NCBI GenBank assembly: GCA_008364785.1
Contig: VTTJ01000004.1
Location: 248,001-312,000, forward strand
From: Bacillus sp. BGMRC 2118
Lineage (GTDB): Bacteria > Bacillota > Bacilli > Bacillales > SA4
Length of the DNA stretch: 64,000 nucleotides
Direction of reading: 5' to 3'
Shown: positions 1 to 8,668 of the stretch, piece after piece
How positions within the stretch are numbered: the stretch's first letter is position 1
Layout of the letters: every line of letters begins with the position of its first letter
Program-made: the position numbers and the translations under genes
Notes under the pieces: model-generated
The model's database searches: none
What the model saw: only the letters and a program-made list of their open reading frames with translations
What the model was told of the DNA's origin: nothing

Positions 1-1126
1 CTGACGTATTCAAGTAGTACCACGTTCCATTTTCCTCATACCAACCAGTCTTCATTGCTCCGCTCTTACCAAAATAATACCATTGGTTATCTTTCCATAG
101 CCAACCTTTACTCATTGCACCACTTGCACTTAAATGGTACCATGTTGAATTTTCTTTATACCAACCGGTCTTCATTGCTCCACTTTGATTTAAATAATAC
201 CAATTTCCATCAACGAGTTCCCAACCAGTTTGCATGATACCAGTAGATTTGTCTAAATAGTACCAAGCTCCCTTATCATGAAGCCAGCCTTTCTTCAAGT
301 TCCAACCATGTTTGTACATCCAGTTGCCATCTACAAGTTTCCATTCCTGTGGCAGTAAAGGTAATATAGCGTCACTAGCAATGTTCGCTAACACCTGTTG
401 TCCCTCTACTGTTGGATGAATGTCATTTGGTAGGATATATGAAGCTTGTTTTCCATTAAATGCTGTATACGCATCCACTAAAATTGATTGAGACCCTTCA
501 GCAACCGGTGTAATGACTGATGCATTCACACCATTTACAATTTGCTCACCAATACTATGTACAAAGCCTGCAAATTGATCTGTGCTCGGCCCGAACGGAT
601 TATAAATATTATAGAAAACAATTGGTGCATCTGGATTTTGTACACGAATAAATCCAATGATCGTTTGAAGATTTTCACTTAGCTTCAAAGAAGCTGCAGC
701 AACCTTCTGTTGAAGCGCTAACAATTCTGCTGGATCTGTGATTGGTTTTCCACTTGCTAATAACTCTGATAGATTAGCAGCTTGAAGTAAGTCATTGCTA
801 CCAATACTTAATGTAATCATATCTGCATCTGCGATAGCTTGTCCATACGCTGGATTTGTTTCGAAAGCTGTTAGTAGATTTTCAGATGTCCAACCCGGAT
901 AGCTCAAGTTATTTACTTGGAAGTATCCATCTCCAATTAAGTATGGAAATGCATGAGTTGACGGTTTAGTACGGTCCTGATCAAGATTCCAACCATACGT
1001 AATAGAATCTCCAAGAGCTACAAGAGAAGGCTTTTGTTCTCCACTTTGTGCAGCTGATGAAAAAGGAGATGCAAGCATACTTAATAAAAAAACAAAGATT
1101 AATAGACTACTAAATTTAGATTTCAT
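1..1126 (-). CDS. Secreted SGNH/GDSL hydrolase with GW (choline-binding-type) repeats, 3' end cut off
   Basis: The reading frame opens at ATG 1126 and runs off the window start, so the C-terminus is missing. The first ~30 residues are a signal peptide (MKSKF start, hydrophobic core, cleavage near SSAAQS). Block I of SGNH hydrolases is visible as LVALGDSITYG, a block III-like SIGSNDLL follows, and the catalytic Asp-His pair sits in NDIHPT. After residue ~260 come repeats of the form TGWxxxxxxWYYLxxSGAMK, the CW_binding_1 type that anchors proteins to wall polymers. The expected role is an extracellular esterase or lipase held at the cell surface; the substrate is unknown. Two more proteins in this window carry the same repeats (9473-10420 and 18716-22801). 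It is divergent from the L,D-transpeptidase at 1387, with a palindrome between them. Confidence 0.85.
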   Translation of the reverse strand, partial: MKSKFSSLLIFVFLLSMLASPFSSAAQSGEQKPSLVALGDSITYGWNLDQDRTKPSTHAFPYLIGDGYFQVNNLSYPGWTSENLLTAFETNPAYGQAIADADMITLSIGSNDLLQAANLSELLASGKPITDPAELLALQQKVAAASLKLSENLQTIIGFIRVQNPDAPIVFYNIYNPFGPSTDQFAGFVHSIGEQIVNGVNASVITPVAEGSQSILVDAYTAFNGKQASYILPNDIHPTVEGQQVLANIASDAILPLLPQEWKLVDGNWMYKHGWNLKKGWLHDKGAWYYLDKSTGIMQTGWELVDGNWYYLNQSGAMKTGWYKENSTWYHLSASGAMSKGWLWKDNQWYYFGKSGAMKTGWYEENGTWYYLNTS

Positions 1127-1254
1127 TGTTATACGCAACGAAAGTCCCCCTTCTTTTGACATATTTGTCATTCCATCCCTTATTTTATTCTTATCTAATT
1201 ATTTATTCAATAAAGAAAATTCGATAAATTATCTTATATTCTAACACTTTACTT

Positions 1255-1270
1255 TAGTTCATATGAACTA
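1255..1270. promoter_or_regulatory. Perfect 16-bp palindrome between divergent genes
   Basis: The sequence TAGTTCATATGAACTA is a perfect inverted repeat in the gap between the divergent surface genes at 1126 and 1387. A second dyad, TTGATA-N5-TATCAA, follows at 1280-1296. The position suits an operator shared by both promoters. The binding protein is unknown and the function is inferred from symmetry and position only. Confidence 0.4.
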
Positions 1271-1386
1271 TTTGCCAGTTTGATAGACTTTATCAACATT
1301 TTATTTGTAATAAATACAGGTCCATTTTTTACCATTTGTAGTCATATCCCTTTTGTCCTTCCAATAGTGTGTAGAAAGAAGGAAAA

Positions 1387-3144
1387 ATGGGGGATTCGAT
1401 GCGTAGTATTACTGGTATTATACTTGTTTTTTTATGTTTGTTTATCATCCCTTCCGAATCAGAAGCTAATGAGGGTAACCAGTTAATTATCATTAATAAG
1501 AGGACCAATCAATTAGCTTTTTTTGAAAACGGAAATCTTGTAAGGCAATTTAAAGTGGCAACAGGCAGGAGCACTGATTTGACTCCAGAGGGGACCTTTC
1601 AAATTGTGAATAAAATAAAGAATCGTCCCTATTATAAAGAAGGAATCCCTGGTGGTGATCCAAAGAATCCATTAGGTGATCGTTGGTTAGGCCTTAATGC
1701 CCGTGGAACTTATGGTACGACATATGCTATACACGGAAATGCAAATCCCGCTTCTATTGGGACATATGCAAGCTCCGGATGTGTAAGAATGTATGATGAA
1801 GAGGTGCGGTGGCTATTTGACCAAGTCAATCTGTATACAACTGTATATATAACGAATTCGTCGAAATCATTCGAGTCAATTGCTATATCCAAAGAATATA
1901 TGACATACAGTAAATTGAAATCTGTGACAACCAATGCTGATGGCCCTCAGCCTAAAAATACTACTATTTCCGTTTCAGCTAACAAGGAAGGATCAGTGGA
2001 ATCTTTGTATAAATTCCTTATACATGACGGTACAGAATGGAAGACCATTCAAGATTTTTCTCATTCTAAAAGTCTAAAGTGGAATCCTACGAAAGAAGGG
2101 ACTTATCGTATCAAAGCTCAAATAAAGAGTATGGTATCGGATAAAGAATATGATGATGAAAAAGAACTATCATTTGATATATACATTCCCGCTGAATTAA
2201 CGCTCATCTCTTTAAATGAAGAAGGACCATATTCTACAAATGAAGAGATCTCGATTTCTACAGAAACAAACCAGTCTAAAAATGAAATTCAATACTCGGT
2301 CTTTGATGGAGAAAAGTGGTCGGTCATACAAGAATACTCTGATGCTGCCACTTTTACTTGGAAACCCACGAAACCAGGTGACTATAAAGTAAGAGTTCAG
2401 GCACGTCATAAGCTATCCCATCAAAAGGCGGATGAAGAGAAGGAACTCTCACTTACAGTTTTTGAACCTGCAACATTAACCAGCGTTTCTACCGATAAAG
2501 AAAGTCCGCAAAAAGTCAATTCCCCTATTACTATTATTGGAGTTTCAGAAGATGATACAAAAACTCTTTTTAAAGTTTCTGTATTTGACGGAGATACATG
2601 GACTCTTTTACAAGACTATCAACAAAACCCGTTCGTAAGCTGGCAACCTAGCAAGTCTGGAGAATATTCAGTTAAGGTTCAAGCGAGACACGAACAGAGT
2701 AAACGCGATTTTGACTCAGAGATGGTTATTGATTATTCAATCTTTGAACCAGCGAACTTAACGAACCTAAAGTTAACTAGTAAAGGAATACAAAAAAACA
2801 ATCATCCTCTCAGACTACAAGCATCTGCAGACATTACTACAGGTGTAGAATTCAGATTCTCCCTATACAATGGCTCACAGTGGCGTGAACTTCAAGACTA
2901 CTCAAATACGAATATACTTAACTGGACACCCACTCAATCAGGTTTCTATAAAATTAAAATTGAAACGAGACATATACATTCCGGACAGCAATACGATGAT
3001 ACTACAGAAGTACCTATACTTGTTTACAACTCTACCTTATATTCGATGCCTGCAGTATTAACCCCAAAACCGAGAATAAAGATGAAGGATGTCCTTAAAA
3101 TTAAAGGCTTGCCAAGGCGGAGTAGACGAAAGAAAAATTGGTAA
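1387..3144 (+). CDS. L,D-transpeptidase (YkuD domain) with tandem triple-tyrosine-like repeats
   Basis: The N-terminus is a signal peptide (cleavage near ESEANEG). Residues ~35-155 form a YkuD catalytic domain: LIIINKRTNQLAFFENG at its start, then AIHGNANPASIG and the active-site block SSGCVRMYDEE with the His, Ser, Gly, Cys and Arg of the family. Such enzymes make 3-3 peptidoglycan cross-links or attach proteins. Residues ~180-560 hold four repeats of ~95 residues, each with a FxxFxxGxxW...QDYS....W.P...G.Y.xkxxxRH pattern like Y_Y_Y domains. The C-terminal 25 residues are strongly basic (PRRSRRKK). ATG 1399 is an alternative start, with GGGGG just upstream. A hairpin terminator follows at once. 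Catalytic assignment is firm; the repeats' role is not known. Confidence 0.85.
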   Translation: MGDSMRSITGIILVFLCLFIIPSESEANEGNQLIIINKRTNQLAFFENGNLVRQFKVATGRSTDLTPEGTFQIVNKIKNRPYYKEGIPGGDPKNPLGDRWLGLNARGTYGTTYAIHGNANPASIGTYASSGCVRMYDEEVRWLFDQVNLYTTVYITNSSKSFESIAISKEYMTYSKLKSVTTNADGPQPKNTTISVSANKEGSVESLYKFLIHDGTEWKTIQDFSHSKSLKWNPTKEGTYRIKAQIKSMVSDKEYDDEKELSFDIYIPAELTLISLNEEGPYSTNEEISISTETNQSKNEIQYSVFDGEKWSVIQEYSDAATFTWKPTKPGDYKVRVQARHKLSHQKADEEKELSLTVFEPATLTSVSTDKESPQKVNSPITIIGVSEDDTKTLFKVSVFDGDTWTLLQDYQQNPFVSWQPSKSGEYSVKVQARHEQSKRDFDSEMVIDYSIFEPANLTNLKLTSKGIQKNNHPLRLQASADITTGVEFRFSLYNGSQWRELQDYSNTNILNWTPTQSGFYKIKIETRHIHSGQQYDDTTEVPILVYNSTLYSMPAVLTPKPRIKMKDVLKIKGLPRRSRRKKNW

Positions 3145-3161
3145 AGCTTGAACAATTATAA

Positions 3162-3203
3162 TAAGGATTACGTTCTGGTTAAATAGAACGTAATCCTTTT
3201 CTA
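3162..3203 (+). terminator. Rho-independent terminator
   Basis: A 14-bp perfect stem (AAGGATTACGTTCT, 3163-3176, with its complement at 3185-3198) has an 8-nt loop and is followed by TTCTATT. It lies directly downstream of the L,D-transpeptidase gene. Confidence 0.85.
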
Positions 3204-3284
3204 TTATCTTTAATTAAAACTATATATGTATCATGTGCTATAATAACTTTTAGCCTTAATCTTTAAGACATACGATTTGTGTAC

Positions 3285-3339
3285 GAAAAGCAAAACGAGG
3301 ATGAATTAGAAAAGAGCGACAATCTATATGAAAACAGCC
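3285..3339 (-). mobile_element. Truncated MITE-like element
   Basis: The stretch contains GTACGAAAAGCAA, then TTAGAAAAGAGC, then CAATCTATATGAAAACAGCC. These are the two end segments of the larger repeats at 36298 and 36988, joined with the middle missing. It ends in the family's terminal AGCC. Confidence 0.6.
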
Positions 3340-3554
3340 ATTATAAATAAAAATTCCATAAAAGGATATCCTTTAAGTAAATAATGATTAGTTTGATTCT
3401 GTGACTTCTAATCGTAAGTTTCTAAAGTGTTAGTACACAGGTTATCTTTTCCACTTTATAGCTTGTCATTCATTGTGTAGAATGTCTTAGACTAAGGAGT
3501 AATCTTATAAATGTAAACGAATTAAAAACCAACTAAGAGAAAGAGGTATTTCTA

Positions 3555-3866
3555 ATGTTTTTTAATTATTTTTTAGCTTTTATTTTACCTTCATTACTTG
3601 GAGTGTATGTATATTTACTAGTAGGCGGTAAAAAAACGTACGTAAATATTATTGGTATAACGATAACCATGCTTCTACTCGTTAATAACATATTATATTT
3701 CACATTGATCTATATTATCAATGTTCCTTATTGGAATATATACGCAGATAACGTACTGACATTTAAATATTCTTTACTTAGCATAGTTATAGCGTTCTTA
3801 TTAAGTCACGCCATCAGATTTATTGAATTAAATATTAAATATAAGTTAAAGGTTGAAAGAAAATAA
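3555..3866 (+). CDS. Small integral membrane protein paired with the OpgB-like enzyme
   Basis: A 103-residue protein with three predicted hydrophobic segments (about 5-25, 31-55 and 72-90) and a basic tail (KYKLKVERK). I do not recognise a family. Its stop codon overlaps the ATG of the next gene (TAATG at 3864-3868), so the two are almost certainly translated together. A helper or anchoring subunit for the OpgB-like phosphoglycerol transferase is a reasonable guess, supported only by the overlap. The start is preceded by GAGG at a suitable distance. Confidence 0.7.
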   Translation: MFFNYFLAFILPSLLGVYVYLLVGGKKTYVNIIGITITMLLLVNNILYFTLIYIINVPYWNIYADNVLTFKYSLLSIVIAFLLSHAIRFIELNIKYKLKVERK

Positions 3867-5413
3867 TGAGTAAGGCAATAAACTATATAATCTATATTGT
3901 ACTAATACTAGTAGCCTTAATTATCACCAGCGCATCTAAGTACTATGTAAATGTATATGGTAATTCTAATTTAGACGGAATTTTATTTTATCTTAATTCA
4001 GGATTAGAGGGTGCCGACTTATCAGTCGTATATGAATTTTTCAAAGAACAGTGGTACCTGTTATTACTTTCTTTAGTAGTCATTTTATTGCCTGTTTTTA
4101 GCATTAATAAAAATAAGTATTTTATTGAAATGGATTTTAAAAATAAAAAGGTCAAATTAAACTTTTTCCCCATTTTTCATACAAATAAAATGAAACTAGC
4201 TTATGTACTTGTCATTCTACTTGGTTCAATAGGATTTTCCTATCAAACACTCGGTGTTAATGATTTTCTGAAAAGCTTAACTGACTATTCAACCTTTATT
4301 GAGGAAGAATATGTGAATCCGAATGATGTTCAAATTAGTTTTCCAGAGAACAAAAGGAATCTAATTATGATTTATCTAGAATCAATGGAAACAACTATGT
4401 TAAGTAAGGAAAATGGTGGCGGTTGGAATTACTCTGTTATGCCAGAATTAGAAAAATTAGCAGTAGAAAATACAAATTTCTCTAACACTGAATCTATTGG
4501 AGGGTCCTATAATACACCAGGAACGAACTGGACGATTGCAGGATTAGTTTCTACAACCTCAGGTCTTCCTTTAAAGTTACCTATCGGCGGGAATGATTAT
4601 ACAGATGAAAACTTCCTAACCGGTGCTATAGCCCTTGGAGATATATTAAAGAATGAAGGATATAACTTAGAATTCATGTTTGGTTCAGATGCAAAGTTCG
4701 GTGGCAGATACCAATACTTTATGACTCACGGCGGTCACAATATATTTGACTTAAATACAGCGATCGACAGAAAATTAATGACTCCTGAAGATGTCGTATT
4801 TTGGGGATTTGAAGATAATGACTTATTTGAGTGGGCGAAACAAGAAATAAGCATTCTTTCAAAAGAGGACAAGCCTTTTAACCTTAATATGTTAACGGTC
4901 AATACTCACTTCACAGATGGTTGGCTGGAATCTGGCGCAGAGGAAATCCATCCAACTCAGTATGAAAATGTACATGCACATACATCCAAACAAGTTTCCG
5001 AATTTATTAACTGGCTGCAAGAGCAGGATTTCTATGAAAATACAACGGTAGTACTAGTAGGTGACCATCTTAGTATGCAGCCCACACAATACTATGAAGA
5101 AAATATCGCGGATGACAAGTTTGAAAGAGTCATTTATAACTCATTCCTGAATTCTCCGGTCCAGCCTGTTAAAGAAAAGGAAAGACTGTTTTCTAACCTA
5201 GATATATATCCTACTGTGTTGGCTAGTCTTGGGGTTGAAATTGAGGGAAATCGGTTAGCATTAGGAACAAATTTATATTCTAGCGAAGAAACATTATACG
5301 AGAAATATGGCATAAAGCATGTGAATGGAGAGTTATCTAAAAACTCATCATTTTATAATGCAAGGTTTCTAGGTGATGAATATGTAGATTTGATTAAACC
5401 TGCAAACGATTAG
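3866..5413 (+). CDS. OpgB/LtaS-superfamily phosphoglycerol transferase-like membrane enzyme
   Basis: A 515-residue protein with three N-terminal membrane segments (roughly 7-25, 62-82 and 112-130) followed by a large sulfatase-fold domain. Visible motifs are LIMIYLESMETT (metal-binding Glu), GTNWTIAGLVSTTSGLPL (catalytic Thr region), TVNTHFTDGW and VGDHLSMQ (metal ligands). The Thr-region wording is closer to E. coli OpgB/MdoB than to LtaS, as far as I remember those sequences. The family moves glycerol-1-phosphate from phosphatidylglycerol to a glycan or polyglycerolphosphate outside the membrane. The acceptor here is unknown. It is coupled to the small membrane protein upstream and followed, after a terminator, by a GDPD-like membrane protein. 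Confidence 0.8.
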   Translation: MSKAINYIIYIVLILVALIITSASKYYVNVYGNSNLDGILFYLNSGLEGADLSVVYEFFKEQWYLLLLSLVVILLPVFSINKNKYFIEMDFKNKKVKLNFFPIFHTNKMKLAYVLVILLGSIGFSYQTLGVNDFLKSLTDYSTFIEEEYVNPNDVQISFPENKRNLIMIYLESMETTMLSKENGGGWNYSVMPELEKLAVENTNFSNTESIGGSYNTPGTNWTIAGLVSTTSGLPLKLPIGGNDYTDENFLTGAIALGDILKNEGYNLEFMFGSDAKFGGRYQYFMTHGGHNIFDLNTAIDRKLMTPEDVVFWGFEDNDLFEWAKQEISILSKEDKPFNLNMLTVNTHFTDGWLESGAEEIHPTQYENVHAHTSKQVSEFINWLQEQDFYENTTVVLVGDHLSMQPTQYYEENIADDKFERVIYNSFLNSPVQPVKEKERLFSNLDIYPTVLASLGVEIEGNRLALGTNLYSSEETLYEKYGIKHVNGELSKNSSFYNARFLGDEYVDLIKPAND

Positions 5414-5426
5414 CTTATATTGTATA

Positions 5427-5477
5427 CGCCTCACTTATGACTATAGTTACCTAACCATAGGAAAGTGAGGTGTTTTT
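5427..5477 (+). terminator. Rho-independent terminator
   Basis: CCTCACTT (5429-5436) pairs with AAGTGAGG (5463-5470). An inner pairing of CTATAGTTA with TAACCATAG extends the structure, and GTTTTTA follows. It lies directly after the OpgB-like gene. Confidence 0.8.
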
Positions 5478-5528
5478 AGGTATTTAGTCATTTGTAAAAA
5501 ATCATATGAAATTAGAAAGGTCCTTATT

Positions 5529-6698
5529 ATGTATAAAAAATTAAGCATTACTGTTTTTGCTGTTAGTTCATTTGTTCTGTTCATTTCTACTATTTTTAAA
5601 TCTCAATACGAACGATTCAGTAATTTGTACTTTACAAAATCCATCGACATCTTTTTATCTGACATACGAAATAGCTCATTCAGTGAGTTTGTAAATATAT
5701 TTTTAACTCCTGTTACGATATTGATCATTATGATTTTTATCGCCTTTGTTTTTTTCGTAAACTATAAAAGGAAGTTATCGCTAGCAGTTACAACTAAAAT
5801 GGGTAAACATAAAAGAAATATATCCATAGAATATGTTATTAACAGTAGGTTGAATATGATATTAGTAAGTATTTCGTACCTAGCTATCAGCCTTCTTGTT
5901 TTCTTTAGTTTTGTAGAACTTCAAAAACCCATACTAGAAGATAAGAAATTAATTTCACATGCAATGGGAGAGGTTGATGGTTTTTACTATACCAATAGTT
6001 TAGAAGCCTTTGAAAATTCATATTTCAATAAAGGAAGCAAGATCTTCGAAGTTGATATGGAACTGACAAAAGAAGAGATTCTGGTCGCTAGACATGACTG
6101 GGGATTAATTTATGCTAAACAGTTGATGCAAACTCCTGAAACGCAGATTGATCACGAACCCTGGACACATGAGTATTTTATGAATCAACCCATAAACAAG
6201 AATTATACACCTTTGGATATCGATGGAATTATTCAGTTATTAAAGGAATATCCGGATATCTCCATTGTCACAGATACTAAACACACAGAACCACTTATGA
6301 TTGCCAAACAATTTAGTAGGATGGTCGAAGCTGCAGAGTATGATCAAGACATTCTATCTCGAATTATACCCCAAATCTATAATCAAGAGATGTTCTCTGT
6401 AATCAATAATATCTATCAGTTTGATCATGTTATTTATACCTTGTACATGTCACCAGATAGTGATGAAGAGGTTTTACAATTTGTCAGTGAACATTTAGAA
6501 CAGATTTCAGCTGTCACCTTGCATACTTCAAGAGTTTCTGAGGTATTTGTAAATCAATTACACCAATTAAATTTATATGTTTATACTCACCCTATTTTTG
6601 AATTGGAAGAAGCACTCTATTATGCTGAATTAGGTGTAGATGGTTTTTACACAGGTTCCCTAAGCAATAAAGAATTAGAAATGATCAAGACAGATTGA
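5529..6698 (+). CDS. Membrane-anchored GDPD/PI-PLC-like phosphodiesterase
   Basis: A 389-residue protein with an N-terminal membrane segment (~5-25) and two more (~62-80 and 113-133), then an extracytoplasmic PLC-like phosphodiesterase domain. The domain opens with SHAMGEVDG...TNSLEAFE, continues with KIFEVDMELTKEE and ARHDWG, and ends with GVDGFYTGSL. This keeps the family's first His, Asn, the Glu-x-Asp metal pair and the second His-Asp. The usual HRG after the first His is HAM here, so specificity may differ. Glycerophosphodiester phosphodiesterases release glycerol phosphate from deacylated phospholipids or teichoic acid. Standing next to an OpgB-like transferase, it could remodel the same phosphoglycerol polymer; that is inference. 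ATG 5529 has AGAAAGG upstream. Confidence 0.75.
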   Translation: MYKKLSITVFAVSSFVLFISTIFKSQYERFSNLYFTKSIDIFLSDIRNSSFSEFVNIFLTPVTILIIMIFIAFVFFVNYKRKLSLAVTTKMGKHKRNISIEYVINSRLNMILVSISYLAISLLVFFSFVELQKPILEDKKLISHAMGEVDGFYYTNSLEAFENSYFNKGSKIFEVDMELTKEEILVARHDWGLIYAKQLMQTPETQIDHEPWTHEYFMNQPINKNYTPLDIDGIIQLLKEYPDISIVTDTKHTEPLMIAKQFSRMVEAAEYDQDILSRIIPQIYNQEMFSVINNIYQFDHVIYTLYMSPDSDEEVLQFVSEHLEQISAVTLHTSRVSEVFVNQLHQLNLYVYTHPIFELEEALYYAELGVDGFYTGSLSNKELEMIKTD

Positions 6699-6733
6699 TT
6701 AGAATTTCCTATGTATTGAATATGGTTTACAAA

Positions 6734-6768
6734 AGAAGGAGACATGACAAATCATATCTCCTTCTTCT
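6734..6768. terminator. Hairpin terminator after the GDPD-like gene
   Basis: GAAGGAGA (6735-6742) pairs with TCTCCTTC (6757-6764) across a 14-nt loop, followed by TTCTAA. The T-run is moderate. The hairpin could also serve the convergent gene ending at 6921, although that lies 150 bp away. Confidence 0.55.
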
Positions 6769-6920
6769 AACTCTTCCGGTTAATCTACTTCTCTGGGCTC
6801 TTTCTATTCCTAATCTCCGTTGATAAAGAGTTCTCCTCGATTCTTAAAGGTACTGGATACTAAAAAATTGAGAATACACTATCTTAACTACTTACAAAAA
6901 ATTGTTCCTAAAACAGAAGT

Positions 6921-7898
6921 TTAGTTCATCTCTTCATAAGATTTAACGGTAAAATCCTTGCTCAGCAAATTATCTAAGCCGATCTCATCCAAAAAGTGAG
7001 CTGCCCCAACCACGACAAAATATGTTTGTCCGGTTCCGTCTGTAAGGTAGCCTTTGATTTTCTCTACCATTTGGATGTTTCTCTTTTCCATCAGGTCTAC
7101 TTCATATGCTTGATAATCACTAATCGTACCACCCTCATCAATTGAAACAAGTGGTGCTAACTGTTCTTCAGAGCCGGTCTTCCATGCTTCAATGATTTGT
7201 TTTACTGCTGCATCATTAGGTTCCTCCTCAAGTGCAACCAGTGTTTCTTCTAAAGCCTGAATTTGAAGTTCATCCGGCATTTTTGAATAAAAGGAGAGTT
7301 GTTCATCCACACCTTCTAGCTCAAGAATTGATTTATTATCTGCTGTTGCACGTTCTAGAAAATGAAGGTCAATACCAAATTCTGATTGTATAGTTTCTTC
7401 TTCAGATAGTAATAACTCAGAAAGAAGCATTTTTATCATCCATGGTTTCATATGATTTAATTCTGTCATAGATAAACCCTCTAAATTGTGTTGACTGATC
7501 AACTCACTCAATTTTTCATAAGAAGTCTCGCTTATATGCTCAGACAATAAAGAGCCATCCATGTACATCATCTGTGAAATAAGCTCTGGATTAAACATCT
7601 CTTCACTTATGTCTGTTATATTCGCCTCTACTACCAGATAATCTGATATATCATATGCTTCTTCAACCACTTGATCTAATGGATACATATCTTCATTTCC
7701 AACATGTATGGAACCGAGTAAATATACTGTATTCTCTTCCTCCGTCACCTTCCAGAAGAAAGGTGCCTCTTCCTGCTTCTTCTCTTCTTGTTTAGTTTCC
7801 TCTTTGCTATTCACTTTTTCTGCTACTTGTTCACTCTCACATCCAAAAAGAAAAGTCAGTGTGAAGAGTACTAGTATTCCAATTATGTAGTTTTTCAT
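6921..7898 (-). CDS. TraB/GumN-family lipoprotein
   Basis: A 325-residue protein with a lipoprotein signal peptide: hydrophobic core then the lipobox LFGC, Cys at residue ~20. A Glu/Lys-rich linker leads into a TraB/GumN domain with PFFWKVTEEENTVYLLGSIHVG at its start and YFVVVGAAHFLDEIGLDNLL near its end; the two GxxH motifs are the family's hallmark. Members are proposed metal-dependent hydrolases, but the activity is poorly characterised. AAAAGGAG precedes ATG 7898. It is divergent from the ECF sigma operon, so a shared stress response is possible but not shown. Confidence 0.85.
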   Translation of the reverse strand: MKNYIIGILVLFTLTFLFGCESEQVAEKVNSKEETKQEEKKQEEAPFFWKVTEEENTVYLLGSIHVGNEDMYPLDQVVEEAYDISDYLVVEANITDISEEMFNPELISQMMYMDGSLLSEHISETSYEKLSELISQHNLEGLSMTELNHMKPWMIKMLLSELLLSEEETIQSEFGIDLHFLERATADNKSILELEGVDEQLSFYSKMPDELQIQALEETLVALEEEPNDAAVKQIIEAWKTGSEEQLAPLVSIDEGGTISDYQAYEVDLMEKRNIQMVEKIKGYLTDGTGQTYFVVVGAAHFLDEIGLDNLLSKDFTVKSYEEMN

Positions 7899-8034
7899 TG
7901 TTTACTCCTTTTATCATTTATTATCTTGCCTGATTCATCAAGTTTATCCTATTTACATTCTCCATTTTCCTGGGAAACCCTTTACATACATTTCCAATAA
8001 ACAAAAATATTTTTTTAAAAAACTTTCTAAACTT

Positions 8035-8062
8035 CCAACCTTTTACAACATGCAATCGTCTA
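8035..8062 (+). promoter_or_regulatory. Candidate ECF-type promoter (autoregulation)
   Basis: CCAACC (8035-8040) followed 16 nt later by CGTCTA (8057-8062) resembles the AAC...CGTC promoters read by Bacillus ECF sigma factors, and lies about 30 bp ahead of the sigma gene. Autoregulation from such a promoter is usual in this class. Confidence 0.55.
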
Positions 8063-8092
8063 AACTAATATAGAAGGCTTGAATCAGGAGTG

Positions 8093-8668
8093 ATGAACGT
8101 TTTGGGGAATCAAGAAACCATCTCAGATTTAATGGATAGATACGGAACCTCTATTCTACATCTGGCTTATTCCTTTGTCAGAAACCGGCAAACAGCCGAG
8201 GATCTTACGCAGGAGATCTTTATCAAGTGTTATGAAAAATTAGATACCTTTGAAGGTACATCTAGTATACAAACCTGGCTATACCGTATTGCCGTCAACC
8301 ATTGTAAGGATTATGTGAAAAGTTGGCACTACCGTAAAGTACACGTTAGTGATTACATCTCCGCTTTTCTTACAGGTCAACAAAATGGACCAGAGATCCA
8401 GCATATACAAAAAAGTGAGAACCGTGAGCTCTTGCAGGAAATCTTAAAACTTCCTGTTAAATACAAAGAAATTATCCTTTTATACTTTTATCATGATCTA
8501 ACACTTAAAGAAGTCAGTACTGTTCTTTCCTTAAATATTAATACGGCCAAATCTAGATTTATCCGAGCGAAAGAACTATTGAAGGATTCTATTGTAGAAA
8601 GGAGCCCTGAGTATGGATCAACAAGTAAAAGAAGCAATGAATCTACTCCAAACGGAAGAATTAGCTGA
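8093..8668 (+). CDS. ECF-family RNA polymerase sigma factor
   Basis: About 191 residues. Region 2 is clear: LMDRYGTSILHLAYSFV, then TAEDLTQEIFIKCYEKLDTF and IQTWLYRIAVNHCKDY. Region 4 follows: LPVKYKEIILLYFY, then LKEVSTVLSLNINTAKSRF with the helix-turn-helix. A GTG at 8090 and ATG at 8093 are possible starts but lie on or just beyond AGGAG (8086-8090). A TTG at 8102 is better spaced, so the true start may be there. The next gene begins inside this one (8613) and looks like its membrane anti-sigma partner. The usual trigger is envelope stress; the regulon is not visible beyond the operon. Confidence 0.9.
   Translation: MNVLGNQETISDLMDRYGTSILHLAYSFVRNRQTAEDLTQEIFIKCYEKLDTFEGTSSIQTWLYRIAVNHCKDYVKSWHYRKVHVSDYISAFLTGQQNGPEIQHIQKSENRELLQEILKLPVKYKEIILLYFYHDLTLKEVSTVLSLNINTAKSRFIRAKELLKDSIVERSPEYGSTSKRSNESTPNGRIS

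Larger units (their letters stand above)
3145..3554. other. Intergenic stretch with terminator and repeat remnant
   Basis: This 410-bp gap contains the terminator of the L,D-transpeptidase gene and a shortened copy of the GGCTnTTTTC mobile repeat around 3285-3339. No credible open reading frame is seen. The promoter for the membrane cluster starting at 3555 must lie here, but I cannot assign it. Confidence 0.6.

Noticed and set aside
1280..1486. 68-codon plus-strand frame ahead of the L,D-transpeptidase
   Set aside because: It lacks a ribosome site and overlaps the promoter region and the start of the real gene.
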